The notes below the pieces were generated by a model, which saw nothing but the letters and a program-made list of their open reading frames with translations, made no database searches and was not told where the DNA came from. From Terriglobus roseus (GTDB lineage Bacteria; Acidobacteriota; Terriglobia; Terriglobales; Acidobacteriaceae), in assembly GCF_900102185.1 (NCBI RefSeq), contig NZ_LT629690.1:1860001-1924000 (forward strand): DNA of 64,000 bases. The letters are read 5' to 3'. Positions 53,714 through 62,496 of this stretch are shown one piece after another (within the stretch, counting starts at the first letter, position 1; each line of letters begins with the position of its first letter). Made by a program: the position numbers and the translations under genes.

Positions 53714-54571
53714 ATGCCTCCCCGCATCAGACCTGTTGAGCGCATGGACGAGCAAAGCACAACAGCAACCGAGATCCCGACGACAACAAACGCAGACGGC
53801 GGACCGCGTGTCCGGGTTTTACTGCTGGACGATGACCCGGCCAACCTGTTGCTGCGTGCGGCAATCCTGCGGCAGAACGGGTACGACGTGCTTTCCGCAG
53901 GCACCATCGAGGAGGCAAACGCCTACCTTGAGCAGACGGACATTGCGGTTCTTGACTATCACCTGGGCCACGGAAAATTTGGTACCGCGGTCGCTGCAAA
54001 GCTCCGTCAACGCCGCCCTGAAGTTCCCATCATCATCCTCTCGGCCACGTTGGAGCGCCGTTTCGGTGGTGTAGAGGATATGCATCTTCTGAAGGGCCAC
54101 AGTTCCGCGGAAGACTTGCTTTCTGCCTTACGCGGCCTTGAGGCTAAACGCCGCGGTGCGCCAGTGGTAGTGAATGCACGCGAGTTCTATTACAGCCGCA
54201 TTGCCATGGCGATTGGGGTGGATGTTCTGGTGCAGATTCTGGATCCCGAAGGCACATGGCACTACGTAAACGAAAGCGCGGCGGCGTACCTTGAGAAGCC
54301 CCGCGAATGGTTCCCGGGACGCAACATGTTCGCGGAGATGAGCGATATTCTCCGCGACTGGCGCGATGTTCTGCACGCCGTCTCCACCACACGCGAAACA
54401 TATATCGATCGCACACGCCGTGGCCTGCTGACGGAACCCCGCCCTGAGGAAGTGTCGGCTACGTGGTCGGTGCTGGCGTTCCCCATCATGCTGCACGATG
54501 GCGGCAGTGGCGTGGTGCTGAGCGCACGCATTCTGGAACGCAATGGTGGGACTCCTATCTTCGTCGCGTAA
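53714..54571 (+). CDS. Response regulator, receiver domain plus PAS-like output
   Basis: 285 residues. Receiver domain about 32-145: LLLDDDPANLLL with the acid pair, phosphorylatable aspartate in AVLDYHLG, IIILSAT in place of the usual threonine/serine loop, and LLKGHSSAEDLL with the conserved lysine. The C-terminal half resembles a PAS fold (VQILDPEGTWHYVNESAAAYLEKPREW). There is no DNA-binding domain, so the output is probably by protein contact. No histidine kinase is next to it. Start could be the ATG at 53714 or at residue 11. Confidence 0.82.
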   Translation: MPPRIRPVERMDEQSTTATEIPTTTNADGGPRVRVLLLDDDPANLLLRAAILRQNGYDVLSAGTIEEANAYLEQTDIAVLDYHLGHGKFGTAVAAKLRQRRPEVPIIILSATLERRFGGVEDMHLLKGHSSAEDLLSALRGLEAKRRGAPVVVNAREFYYSRIAMAIGVDVLVQILDPEGTWHYVNESAAAYLEKPREWFPGRNMFAEMSDILRDWRDVLHAVSTTRETYIDRTRRGLLTEPRPEEVSATWSVLAFPIMLHDGGSGVVLSARILERNGGTPIFVA

Positions 54572-54603
54572 CATTCGCGTCATCAACCTGCTAACCTCAA
54601 CGT

Positions 54604-54951
54604 ATGCGCCGTATCGCTGCAGCCTCGTTCGTCAGCGCCGTCTTTCTCACCGGCTGCCATTCGCATTACATCCAGACCACCATCACCAACCACTCTGGTG
54701 CAGACATCAACGTGGTGCAGGTGGAGTATCCCGGAGCCACCTTCGGGACGCAGCGCATTGCGAATGGGAATAGCTTCCATTACCGCTTCAAACTGCTGGG
54801 CACCGGCGATCTGAAGCTGACGTGGACAGATGCCTCCTACCAGGACCACACATTAAAGGGACCGCACCTGAACGAAGGCCAGGAAGGGACGCTTGTTATT
54901 GAGTTTCCTTCGCAGTCGCAGGTTACATTCCAGCCGGGCCTGAAACCGTGA
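54604..54951 (+). CDS. Small lipoprotein
   Basis: 115 residues. Signal peptide RRIAAASFVSAVFLTGC with lipobox LTGC, then a beta-rich domain (YIQTTITNHSGADINVVQVEYPG). No named family. The stop overlaps the tmk start (GTGA), so it is coupled to tmk, which is an unusual partner for an envelope protein. Confidence 0.75.
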   Translation: MRRIAAASFVSAVFLTGCHSHYIQTTITNHSGADINVVQVEYPGATFGTQRIANGNSFHYRFKLLGTGDLKLTWTDASYQDHTLKGPHLNEGQEGTLVIEFPSQSQVTFQPGLKP

Positions 54952-55655
54952 ACGATTCCCTTTCGCAAGAGCGCGGCTTTTTCATAACGTTTGAAGGTCC
55001 TGATGGTTCTGGCAAGACGACCCAGATTCGTCGCACTGCTGAATGGCTGCAGAAGCGTGGCATCGATCCGGTGTTGCTGCGACAGCCTGGTGGCACGCCG
55101 TTGGGTGAAAAGATTCGTGCCATCCTGCTCGATTCGCGCGCGCAGGATCCGGTATCGCCTCTTACAGAACTCGCGCTGATGTTTGGGGACCGCGCGCAGT
55201 CAATTCACGAGATCATCCTGCCTGCTCTGCGCGAAGGTCGCGTCATCCTCTGCGATCGCTATACCGATTCCAGTGAGGCGTATCAGGGTGCAGGGCGTGG
55301 CCTTGGCTCTGAGCGTGTTCTCGCCATACATCGCGCTATCTGCGACGATCTGCAGCCGAACCTTACCATTCTTCTGCTGCCAGATGTGGAGAAGGCGCTG
55401 GAGCGGGCGAGCCGACGCAATCAGCGGCACATCCAGCAAACAGGCACAGATGAAAACCGCTTTGAAGCGGAAGGCGAAGCGTTCTATCGTCGCGTTCACA
55501 CTGCCTACGTAGACATTGCAAAGCGCGAACCCAAACGCGTTGCTCTCATCGGCCCCGGCACAGGTGATGATGGCATCGAAGCCATCGCATCAAGGATTCG
55601 CGAGATCATAACAACGCGTCTGGAAGAGCATCTGCGCATCGGTTCTCGCGTCTAA
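54948..55655 (+). CDS. tmk: Thymidylate kinase
   Basis: dTMP to dTDP kinase, 235 residues. P-loop FEGPDGSGKTTQI at about 14-26, LRQPGGTPLGEKIR in place of the usual REPGGT (Glu replaced by Gln), ILCDRYTDSSEAYQGAGRG (DRY motif), and the lid region ERASRRNQRHIQQTG. GTG start at 54948 overlaps the lipoprotein stop. It is 10-20 residues longer than most. The cytochrome P450 gene begins 6 bp after its stop. Confidence 0.95.
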   Translation: MNDSLSQERGFFITFEGPDGSGKTTQIRRTAEWLQKRGIDPVLLRQPGGTPLGEKIRAILLDSRAQDPVSPLTELALMFGDRAQSIHEIILPALREGRVILCDRYTDSSEAYQGAGRGLGSERVLAIHRAICDDLQPNLTILLLPDVEKALERASRRNQRHIQQTGTDENRFEAEGEAFYRRVHTAYVDIAKREPKRVALIGPGTGDDGIEAIASRIREIITTRLEEHLRIGSRV

Positions 55656-55661
55656 CTGGCA

Positions 55662-57095
55662 ATGGCCGACGGTATCGACTTTGAGAACAGCTACGTCTTT
55701 CGTCCAGCGCATACGCTGACGACAAAGACCGGCGAATGGCGCATCCCGCCAGGCCTTCGCAAAACGTTGCCCTTCTATCTGCATAAGCCATGGGCCCGTC
55801 TTGGTAAGCCCATTCTGCTGTTTGAGTACATGGCGCAGAACTGTGGCCCCATCTCGCATTACATGCTGTTTGGGAATCACGTCGTCTTTCTGAACGATCC
55901 CGCCGCCATTCGCGAAGTGCTGGTCAATCAGGCAAATAAGTTTGTGCGGGAACGCACCATCACCCGGTTGAAAATATTGCTCGGTGAAGGTCTTCTCACC
56001 AGCGATGATCCCATTCACAAACGCTCTCGGCGCATCGTTGCACCGGCATTTCATCGTCAGCGAATCCACGATTACGCAGATGAAATGGTGCGTTCGACGC
56101 AGCTGTGGCGCGACCGTTGGCATAACGGCGATGTAGTGGATATGAATGCGGAGATGATGACGCTGTCACTGGACATCGTCGCGCGCACGCTCTTCGCAAC
56201 GGAAGTAGACGATGATATTCGCCAGATCAATGAACATAGCAATCGCATCATGGCGATCTATAACTACCTCGTCAGTTTTCCAAACGCAGAAGCGTTTCTG
56301 AAGTACAAAATTCCCGTTCCAGGATTGCGCAGGTTTGCAAAGTCGCGAGCAAAACTTGATGAGGTGGTGAATCGCATTATCCGCGAACGCAAAGCAGCCA
56401 ATGCAGCCGACCCTGAACACGCCGACCGGCACGATCTGTTGAGCATGTTGCTGGCATCGCGAGATGAAGATGGCTCGGCACTCAGCGACGAACAGCTTCG
56501 TGATGAAGTGCTGACCATCTTCCTTGCAGGTTATGAGACCACAGCGAATGCTTTGTCATGGACCTGGTATCTGTTATCGACGCATCCAGAGCAGCAGCAA
56601 GCGATGTACGCAGAGATTCGTGAAGTTCTAGGCGATCGCACTGCGACACTGGACGACTACGCAAACCTGAAGTACACGCAAATGGTATTCGCGGAGGCCA
56701 TGCGCCTCTATCCACCTGCGTGGGCAATGGGACGCAAATCGATTGAACCCATCGAAGTCGGCTCGTATCGTCTCCCGCCCGGAACGCACTTCTTCCTTTC
56801 GGCATATGTTTTGCACCGCGACGCCCGTTTCTATCCTGATCCATTGAAGTTCGACCCACTACGCCACACCGAAGAGGAGAAAGCAAAGCGCGATAAGTTT
56901 GAGTTCTTTCCTTTTGGCGGCGGTCCCCGACAGTGCATCGGCGAGGGATTCGCATGGTTGGAAGGCGTTCTTCTGCTCGCAAACATTTCACAGAAATGGC
57001 GGATGGAATGGATCGCAGGTCAGCCCGTGGATGTGGAGGAGAAAATCACGCTTCGGCCTAAGTACCCGCTACGTATGACCCTGCACGCGCGTTAG
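55662..57095 (+). CDS. Cytochrome P450
   Basis: Haem-thiolate monooxygenase, 477 residues, soluble (no N-terminal membrane helix). I-helix oxygen motif FLAGYETTANAL, ExxR in EAMRLYP, and the haem loop FFPFGGGPRQCIGEGFAW with the axial cysteine. The size and motif spacing fit the CYP4/CYP102-like branch of bacterial P450s acting on fatty acids or terpenoids. No ferredoxin or reductase gene is nearby. Only 6 bp separates it from tmk. Confidence 0.92.
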   Translation: MADGIDFENSYVFRPAHTLTTKTGEWRIPPGLRKTLPFYLHKPWARLGKPILLFEYMAQNCGPISHYMLFGNHVVFLNDPAAIREVLVNQANKFVRERTITRLKILLGEGLLTSDDPIHKRSRRIVAPAFHRQRIHDYADEMVRSTQLWRDRWHNGDVVDMNAEMMTLSLDIVARTLFATEVDDDIRQINEHSNRIMAIYNYLVSFPNAEAFLKYKIPVPGLRRFAKSRAKLDEVVNRIIRERKAANAADPEHADRHDLLSMLLASRDEDGSALSDEQLRDEVLTIFLAGYETTANALSWTWYLLSTHPEQQQAMYAEIREVLGDRTATLDDYANLKYTQMVFAEAMRLYPPAWAMGRKSIEPIEVGSYRLPPGTHFFLSAYVLHRDARFYPDPLKFDPLRHTEEEKAKRDKFEFFPFGGGPRQCIGEGFAWLEGVLLLANISQKWRMEWIAGQPVDVEEKITLRPKYPLRMTLHAR

Positions 57096-57161
57096 TATCC
57101 AAATCGAAAATCAGGCAAGAAATTACCATCGCAGAAACTCGGCGATGCGTAATAGATCGGT

Positions 57162-57905
57162 ATGAACGTCCTCGCGCATCTTCGTGTCGCGGTTGTCGCT
57201 TTTGCCGCTCTGTTCGGCACATCGCAGCAGACACCCGAATCCTTCGATGTAGTCGTTATCCATCCAAATCACACCGGCGAACGCAACACGCAACTGGACC
57301 TGTCGCGTCCGGGGCAGTTTATTGCAGTGAATGCAACGGCTCGCACGCTGCTGCGTAATGCCTATGGCCTGTTGCCATTCCAGCTTGCTGGCGCGCCGAA
57401 CTGGGACGATGAAGATGCATTCGACATCCGCGCCAAGATTGATTCCCCTGATGTGATCACGCAGGCTCGGTTCAAGATCCTGCTCCAGTCGCTCCTTGCA
57501 GATCGTTTTCATCTGAAATCGCATTGGGAGACACGCGAATCTCCCGTCTATGTGCTAACTCGGGACAAGGGTGAGCCCAAAGTTACGCCTCGCGGTGACA
57601 CGCCGGGGCATGGTATGAACACGCGTAAGACAGCAACCAGCGTGAACATGAAAGGCGATGGTGTTCCCATGCAGGAGCTGTCGACTAACCTTGGAAATCA
57701 GTTGGGCCGCTATGTGATTGACCAGACGGATCTGAAGGGAAATTACGACTTCGTTCTCAACTGGAGTCCTGATCAAAACTCAGACACCAACCTACCTTCG
57801 CTTTTCACTGCAATACGCGAGCAGCTTGGATTGCGGCTCGAAGCGCAGAAAGGGCCAATGCCAGTGTTAGTGATCGATCACATTGAGAAGCCATCCGACA
57901 ACTGA
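57162..57905 (+). CDS. TIGR03435 (soil-associated) family protein
   Basis: Exported protein of 247 residues, the minimal form of the family. Signal peptide LRVAVVAFAALFGTSQQ. Core opens ESFDVVVIHPNHTGERN (FEV-x-x-I-K/H-P pattern). Then come FDIRAKIDSP, LLQSLLADRFHLKSHWETRESPVYVL, a short middle, YVIDQTDLKGNYDFVLNWSPD and LREQLGLRLEAQKGPMPVLVIDHIEKP. Function unknown. It is convergent with the GAF-PAS-GGDEF-EAL gene, 17 bp apart. Confidence 0.92.
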   Translation: MNVLAHLRVAVVAFAALFGTSQQTPESFDVVVIHPNHTGERNTQLDLSRPGQFIAVNATARTLLRNAYGLLPFQLAGAPNWDDEDAFDIRAKIDSPDVITQARFKILLQSLLADRFHLKSHWETRESPVYVLTRDKGEPKVTPRGDTPGHGMNTRKTATSVNMKGDGVPMQELSTNLGNQLGRYVIDQTDLKGNYDFVLNWSPDQNSDTNLPSLFTAIREQLGLRLEAQKGPMPVLVIDHIEKPSDN

Positions 57906-57922
57906 TTCCGTGGCGAACGAAT

Positions 57923-60130
57923 CTATGCTGTCGCTGAAGTCGAAAGAAATGTATCCATGCCAGCAGCAGATAGTGGTCTTGAAAAAAGATAACCCTGCCC
58001 GTACTCGCAACCCATCTCTCGAAGCAACTCTAGCTGCTCTGCCGTTTCAATCCCTTCTGCAATCACGTTGAGATGCAGCGCGTGTGCTAACGCAATAATT
58101 GATCGCACCAGTGCGGCCTTTTCGCGGCTGTCCATCATGTTCATTACGAAGGAGCGATCTACCTTGAGACCGTCAAAGGGGAATCGCTGTAAATAACTAA
58201 GCGAAGAGTAGCCGGTGCCAAAATCATCGAGATCGAGCAGAACGCCCGTACTCTTTAGCTCTTCCAGTATCTCGTTGGCGCGTTCCGTATCATCGATCAA
58301 CACACCTTCCGTAACTTCCAGAGAGATGCGTTGTGGCGGTACACCATGTTTCTGAGTAAGTTCGCGCAACATCCTGCCGAGTCGCCTGTCTACCAGTTGA
58401 AGCGCCGAAAGATTGACTGCCATGGAGACTTCATCGTCCACCAATCCGTTATCACGCCATTGCGCCAACTGCTCAATAGAGCGCGTCAACACCAGGGTTC
58501 CCAGTTCAACGATCAAGTCGAATTGTTCCGCAATGCCAATGAATTCTTCCGCGGAGATCATGCCGAACTTCGGATGATGCCATCGCACTAGCGCTTCAAA
58601 CCCAATGACCTTACGCGAAGGCAGATGGAGCTTGGGTTGGTAATAGACTTCCAGTTCCTCGTTGGAAATGGCATTGTGAAGTGCGGAAGAAAGCTCGAGC
58701 TGACGAAGCATCCCATGCCGCATGCTTTCTGAAAACACCAGCCTATTGCCGCCTCCGTGCAATTTCGCCTCGCCCAAGGCAATTTCCGCGCATTGCAGAA
58801 GGTCACTGGAGCTTTTGCAGGGATGAGACCGCATGGCAAGACCAATGCTGACGGAGAGTGAGATCCGTTTATCGTCCACTGCGATGGAACTTCCGAGGAG
58901 CGCACTCAACTCTTCTGCAACGCGAAGTGCCTCATGCTCATTTCGCTTTCCGCCAAGGACCATCGCAAATTCATCTGCTGAAAGGCGAGCAGCCATGCTG
59001 TCTGGATGCACGGATGCTCGTTTGGAAAGCCGCAGTCCGACCTCTCGCAGAACACTATCTCCCGCCCCTCTGCCAAGTCCGCTGTTCAACAGCTTGAACG
59101 AATCTAGATTGATCACATAGACCGCAAAATTTTCCTCTGCATGCGACCCAGATTCCATCAGGCGCTCCAAATGCTCCAGCAGATGGGTTCTGGTGGCCAG
59201 ACCGGTTAAAGCATCTACGGTCTTGCGTTCCGTGATGTCCACCATTGCTCCAACCAGCCGTGTCGGTTCCCCTTCACTGTTTCTTACAGCAATGCTTCGG
59301 TTCGCAATCCACCGCCAACGACCATCCTTATGGATGACTCGATACTCGGCATAAAAGGAAAGGGCATCCGTCGCATACATATCAGCGATGGTGTTGACTC
59401 GCGGTCTATCTGCAGGATGGATCTTCTTCAGCCAATCTTCGATACGCACATAACAGTCAACCGCTTCTTCACCGACAATGGCTCGCGCACGACCCGACAG
59501 ATACAACGAATCATTCACGCAATCCCAGTCCCATATGCCTTCAGTGGCAGCCTGGGTGGCGAGCTTAAAACGCTCATTCGCCTGCACGATTTCATCGCCG
59601 ATGCGCGACAACCGCTCTGGGTAGAGACGATGCTCCATGATCAGGACGGTCAGGGCTGCGAACTGTTTAAGACAGTCGCGCTCACGCTCTGAAAAATCTT
59701 GGCGCGGCTTCTGATCAATGATGGAGAAGCCGCCAAGCATCATGCCGTCGCGTCCCACCAGCGGGGCGCTTGCGTAAAATCGGATGTTCGGCTCACCAGT
59801 CACAAACGGATTGGTTCGGAAGCATTCATTCTCCTGCGCATCGGGAACCACCAATGGTTCGTTTTCCAGAATCGAATACGCACAGAACGAGGTGTCACGC
59901 GGAGTCTCGCGAAAGTTGACTCCGACAGCTGATTTGAAGAATTGGCGATGCTCGTCAATCAGTGAAATCAATACGATGGGCACCTGGAAGAGTTCCGCCG
60001 CGAGCCGCGTCAGGTAGTCGAAACCAGGTTCTGGCTCACTATCCAGGACGCAATAACTCTTCAGAACGCGAAGGCGTTCAGCTTCGTTGTATGGAAGCGG
60101 CGCAGGAACCCAGTCATCTGTTGAAGCCAT
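57923..60130 (-). CDS. GAF-PAS-GGDEF-EAL protein, likely c-di-GMP phosphodiesterase
   Basis: 735 residues. GAF domain about 25-165, PAS/PAC about 190-310 (VIHKDGRWRWIANRSIAV, GAMVDITERK). The GGDEF domain follows, whose motif reads SADEF and whose first metal aspartate is Asn (INLDSFKLLN), so it should not make c-di-GMP. The EAL domain is intact: FEALVRW, NLSALQLV, LEVTEG, LDDFGTGYSSL, LKVDRSFV, IAEGIET, QGYLFSRPL carry the metal and catalytic residues. So predicted as a sensory phosphodiesterase degrading c-di-GMP. No transmembrane helix. Confidence 0.9.
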   Translation of the reverse strand: MASTDDWVPAPLPYNEAERLRVLKSYCVLDSEPEPGFDYLTRLAAELFQVPIVLISLIDEHRQFFKSAVGVNFRETPRDTSFCAYSILENEPLVVPDAQENECFRTNPFVTGEPNIRFYASAPLVGRDGMMLGGFSIIDQKPRQDFSERERDCLKQFAALTVLIMEHRLYPERLSRIGDEIVQANERFKLATQAATEGIWDWDCVNDSLYLSGRARAIVGEEAVDCYVRIEDWLKKIHPADRPRVNTIADMYATDALSFYAEYRVIHKDGRWRWIANRSIAVRNSEGEPTRLVGAMVDITERKTVDALTGLATRTHLLEHLERLMESGSHAEENFAVYVINLDSFKLLNSGLGRGAGDSVLREVGLRLSKRASVHPDSMAARLSADEFAMVLGGKRNEHEALRVAEELSALLGSSIAVDDKRISLSVSIGLAMRSHPCKSSSDLLQCAEIALGEAKLHGGGNRLVFSESMRHGMLRQLELSSALHNAISNEELEVYYQPKLHLPSRKVIGFEALVRWHHPKFGMISAEEFIGIAEQFDLIVELGTLVLTRSIEQLAQWRDNGLVDDEVSMAVNLSALQLVDRRLGRMLRELTQKHGVPPQRISLEVTEGVLIDDTERANEILEELKSTGVLLDLDDFGTGYSSLSYLQRFPFDGLKVDRSFVMNMMDSREKAALVRSIIALAHALHLNVIAEGIETAEQLELLREMGCEYGQGYLFSRPLSAAGMDTFLSTSATA

Positions 60131-60295
60131 GCGGATCAGCCTCCCGGCGCCTTGCGAAACTCAAAACATCGCAGAATCAACAGAGCAGACTCGGTATGTA
60201 TAGCACACAGCATAAGGCATCGCATGGAATGTTGGGCATTACGCAAACGAGAAGCTCAAAGTGCTTCCGTCTAACGAATTTTTCGTGACGCCGGT

Positions 60296-61426
60296 ATGCT
60301 GGAAGAGATGTTCCGCTTTTCCGATTTCGTGGGCAACACCGCTACGGTAGTGCATCTTCGCCGCGCCATTGCGTCAGGACGGCTGCCGTCCTCCATCCTG
60401 TTAAGCGGCCCTGCAGGCAGCGGTAAGTACACTCTTTCACTCCTGCTAACGATGTCGCTGCTTTGTGAGAATCAGCCGCGCGAAGCGCATGCAGATGGTG
60501 ACCTTGCTGACTTCTGCGGACATTGCCGCCACTGCACACGGATTGCAGAGGCAATGGACCTTCCAGCGCTGGTGGATGCTGCCGTTGCCGCGCGTGAAGA
60601 GATGCGTGAGACGGACAAGAAAGAGACACGCGTCCTGATTCAGACACATCCGGACGTGCTGATTCTTCCACCCGATCCGCCACAGCTTCTGGTAAAGCTC
60701 GGGCAAGTCCGCTCGCTCATCCACAGCATCTACAGTCTGCCCGGCGAAACGAAACATCGCGTTTATCTCTTCCCATCTGCGGCTTTCATGAAAGAAGCGG
60801 CAAACAGCCTTCTGAAGGTGCTTGAAGAGCCGCCGGCCTACGCGCATATCATCCTGATGGCCGAGCATCCCGGTGAACTTCTGCCCACCATTCGCAGTCG
60901 TTGCGCGCCGGTTCGCCTCGGAGCCTTGTCTGCTGTAGAGATTGAAGAACTGCTCGCGACGCAAAAGCCTGAAGTGAAGCCTGCACAACGCAACCTAATT
61001 GCACGGCTGGCACAGGGGGCAGCGGGCAAGGCACTCAGCTTTGATCTTGAAGGTTATCTGACAGCGCGCGCGGATGCGATGGTACTGCTGCGCTCTGCTG
61101 TTCTTGATGCAGAACACACTGACCTGTTCAAGACAACCGAGACCTATCGCGCCGGTGCAGACGGACAACAGAAAACGCAAGCCATGCTGGCTGCATTGGC
61201 GGGACTGCTGGAGGATCTGTTGTTGCTGCGCAGCGGTGTGCCAGATCGCATCCGTAACGTGGATATGCGTCGCGATCTCGACACGCTTGCTGATTCCGTC
61301 ACCTTTGAATGGCTCGAGAACGCATTGCGTGGCATGGACCAAGTCATCAGCGGTATGCGTCGGAATCTGCTGCGGTCACTGTCGCTGGACGCTTTCGCAG
61401 AAGGCATGTCCAGCGGCCGCCGATAA
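60296..61426 (+). CDS. holB: DNA polymerase III subunit delta'
   Basis: Clamp-loader subunit, 376 residues. P-loop LSGPAGSGKYTLSLLL has Tyr where Thr/Ser usually sits. Zinc module CGHCRHC with an upstream Cys. Then VKLGQVRSLIHSIYSLPGETKHRVYLFPSA, MKEAANSLLKVLEEPPAYAHIILM and IRSRCAPVRLGALSAVEIEELL with the SRC motif. The C-terminal helical domain runs to the end. ATG 60296 or 60308. It ends 1 bp before the convergent beta-propeller gene. Confidence 0.92.
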   Translation: MLEEMFRFSDFVGNTATVVHLRRAIASGRLPSSILLSGPAGSGKYTLSLLLTMSLLCENQPREAHADGDLADFCGHCRHCTRIAEAMDLPALVDAAVAAREEMRETDKKETRVLIQTHPDVLILPPDPPQLLVKLGQVRSLIHSIYSLPGETKHRVYLFPSAAFMKEAANSLLKVLEEPPAYAHIILMAEHPGELLPTIRSRCAPVRLGALSAVEIEELLATQKPEVKPAQRNLIARLAQGAAGKALSFDLEGYLTARADAMVLLRSAVLDAEHTDLFKTTETYRAGADGQQKTQAMLAALAGLLEDLLLLRSGVPDRIRNVDMRRDLDTLADSVTFEWLENALRGMDQVISGMRRNLLRSLSLDAFAEGMSSGRR

Positions 61427-61427
61427 G

Positions 61428-62189
61428 CTACTTGTCGATGACAAAGTGAAACACACGAGTTGGTCCATCCTCCGGTAGCAGATACAGGTCATTTCCTTTG
61501 ACTGTCATGCCTTCCGCGCTATAAAGACGGCCACGATCCGTCGTTCCTGATGCAAGCGAACGCACCGGCTTCAGCGACGGCCATTCGTACCAATCCACTG
61601 CGCCCGTGGTCTTCGTCAAATTGCCGCCACCCACCAACATCCCGTTGAGAAACTTGATGTCCTGATACTGGTTCTGCGATGGCGTATCGATCACGCGAAT
61701 CACCTTGCCATCCATGCCGATGACATAGAGCTTGCGGCTGCTCCAGTTGCCCGCAATGAGCGAGTCTTTTGTGACCGCAACACAACCGACGTGATCCGCA
61801 ACGGAAATCCTTCGTTTGACCTTCAGCGTCTTCTTATCCAGTTCCAGCAGTGTTGCGCTGCTGTTGGGCTTGTACTCCGCAACTGGAACCCAGATGGAAT
61901 TACCGCTGATGGAGAAACCACCGGGGTGATAGCGCTCGCCATCGCTCACGTCCACCTGCCGCTCAAACGCGCCAGTCTTCCGGTTGAACTGATGAAGATA
62001 GCCTTTGCGCGCGCTGGAATCCACGGATGTAATCCAGATGTGTTCCTTATCCAGGTCAATGCCCTGCACGTGAAACACCGTGCCTTGTAGCGTTTGCACG
62101 TCTGCCATACGTGCATGCTCAATACCCTGAACCTGCGCGGCTGCTGGAAGCGACAAGCCGAGAACCATCACCATTACTCGCAACATCAT
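61428..62189 (-). CDS. Exported beta-propeller-like protein (DUF6454 type)
   Basis: 253 residues from ATG 62189. Signal peptide RVMVMVLGLSLPAAAQ. Repeated short strands follow (TVFHVQGIDLDKEHIWITSVD, HPGGFSISGNSIWVPVAEY, HVGCVAVTKDSLIAGNW, SAEGMTVKGNDLYLLPEDG), as in a six-bladed propeller. I associate it with the DUF6454 family from memory. Function unknown. A longer in-frame upstream stretch runs into the riboswitch and is not part of the gene. It diverges from metE. Confidence 0.75.
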   Translation of the reverse strand: MMLRVMVMVLGLSLPAAAQVQGIEHARMADVQTLQGTVFHVQGIDLDKEHIWITSVDSSARKGYLHQFNRKTGAFERQVDVSDGERYHPGGFSISGNSIWVPVAEYKPNSSATLLELDKKTLKVKRRISVADHVGCVAVTKDSLIAGNWSSRKLYVIGMDGKVIRVIDTPSQNQYQDIKFLNGMLVGGGNLTKTTGAVDWYEWPSLKPVRSLASGTTDRGRLYSAEGMTVKGNDLYLLPEDGPTRVFHFVIDK

Positions 62190-62224
62190 GCGATCAGCAT
62201 AAGTGATTCGGTAAACTGTCATTG

Positions 62225-62340
62225 TGCAGGTCAGGCTGTCTTCGGACAGCTTGTTAAACGGGGAAGCTGGTGTGAATCCGGCGCTGTCCCGCAACGGTGA
62301 TGGGAAACGATTTCCCAAAGTCCGACTACCGGCCTGCCGC
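62225..62340 (+). promoter_or_regulatory. Cobalamin riboswitch upstream of metE
   Basis: Adenosylcobalamin aptamer core with the conserved pieces in order: a P1 arm CAGGTC (62227-62232) pairing with GGCCTG (62331-62336), GGGAAGCTGGTGTGAATCC, GGCGCTGTCCCGCAACGG, AAAGTCCGACTACCGG. It is followed by about 150 bp of expression platform. Cobalamin should shut off metE, whose product is dispensable when a B12-dependent MetH works. Confidence 0.95.
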
Positions 62341-62496
62341 CACCACCATGGAAGCGTTAAAGCGCTGACCGTGGGTGCGCTTGAGGCTACCGCTCTCGTG
62401 GATTGGAACGGTGACCAATGCCTGCTTCCGTGCGTTTACGCGCGTTGTTGCACGCCTGCGCATGGGTGGTTCCCTCGTAATTAGGAGAGAACCAAG

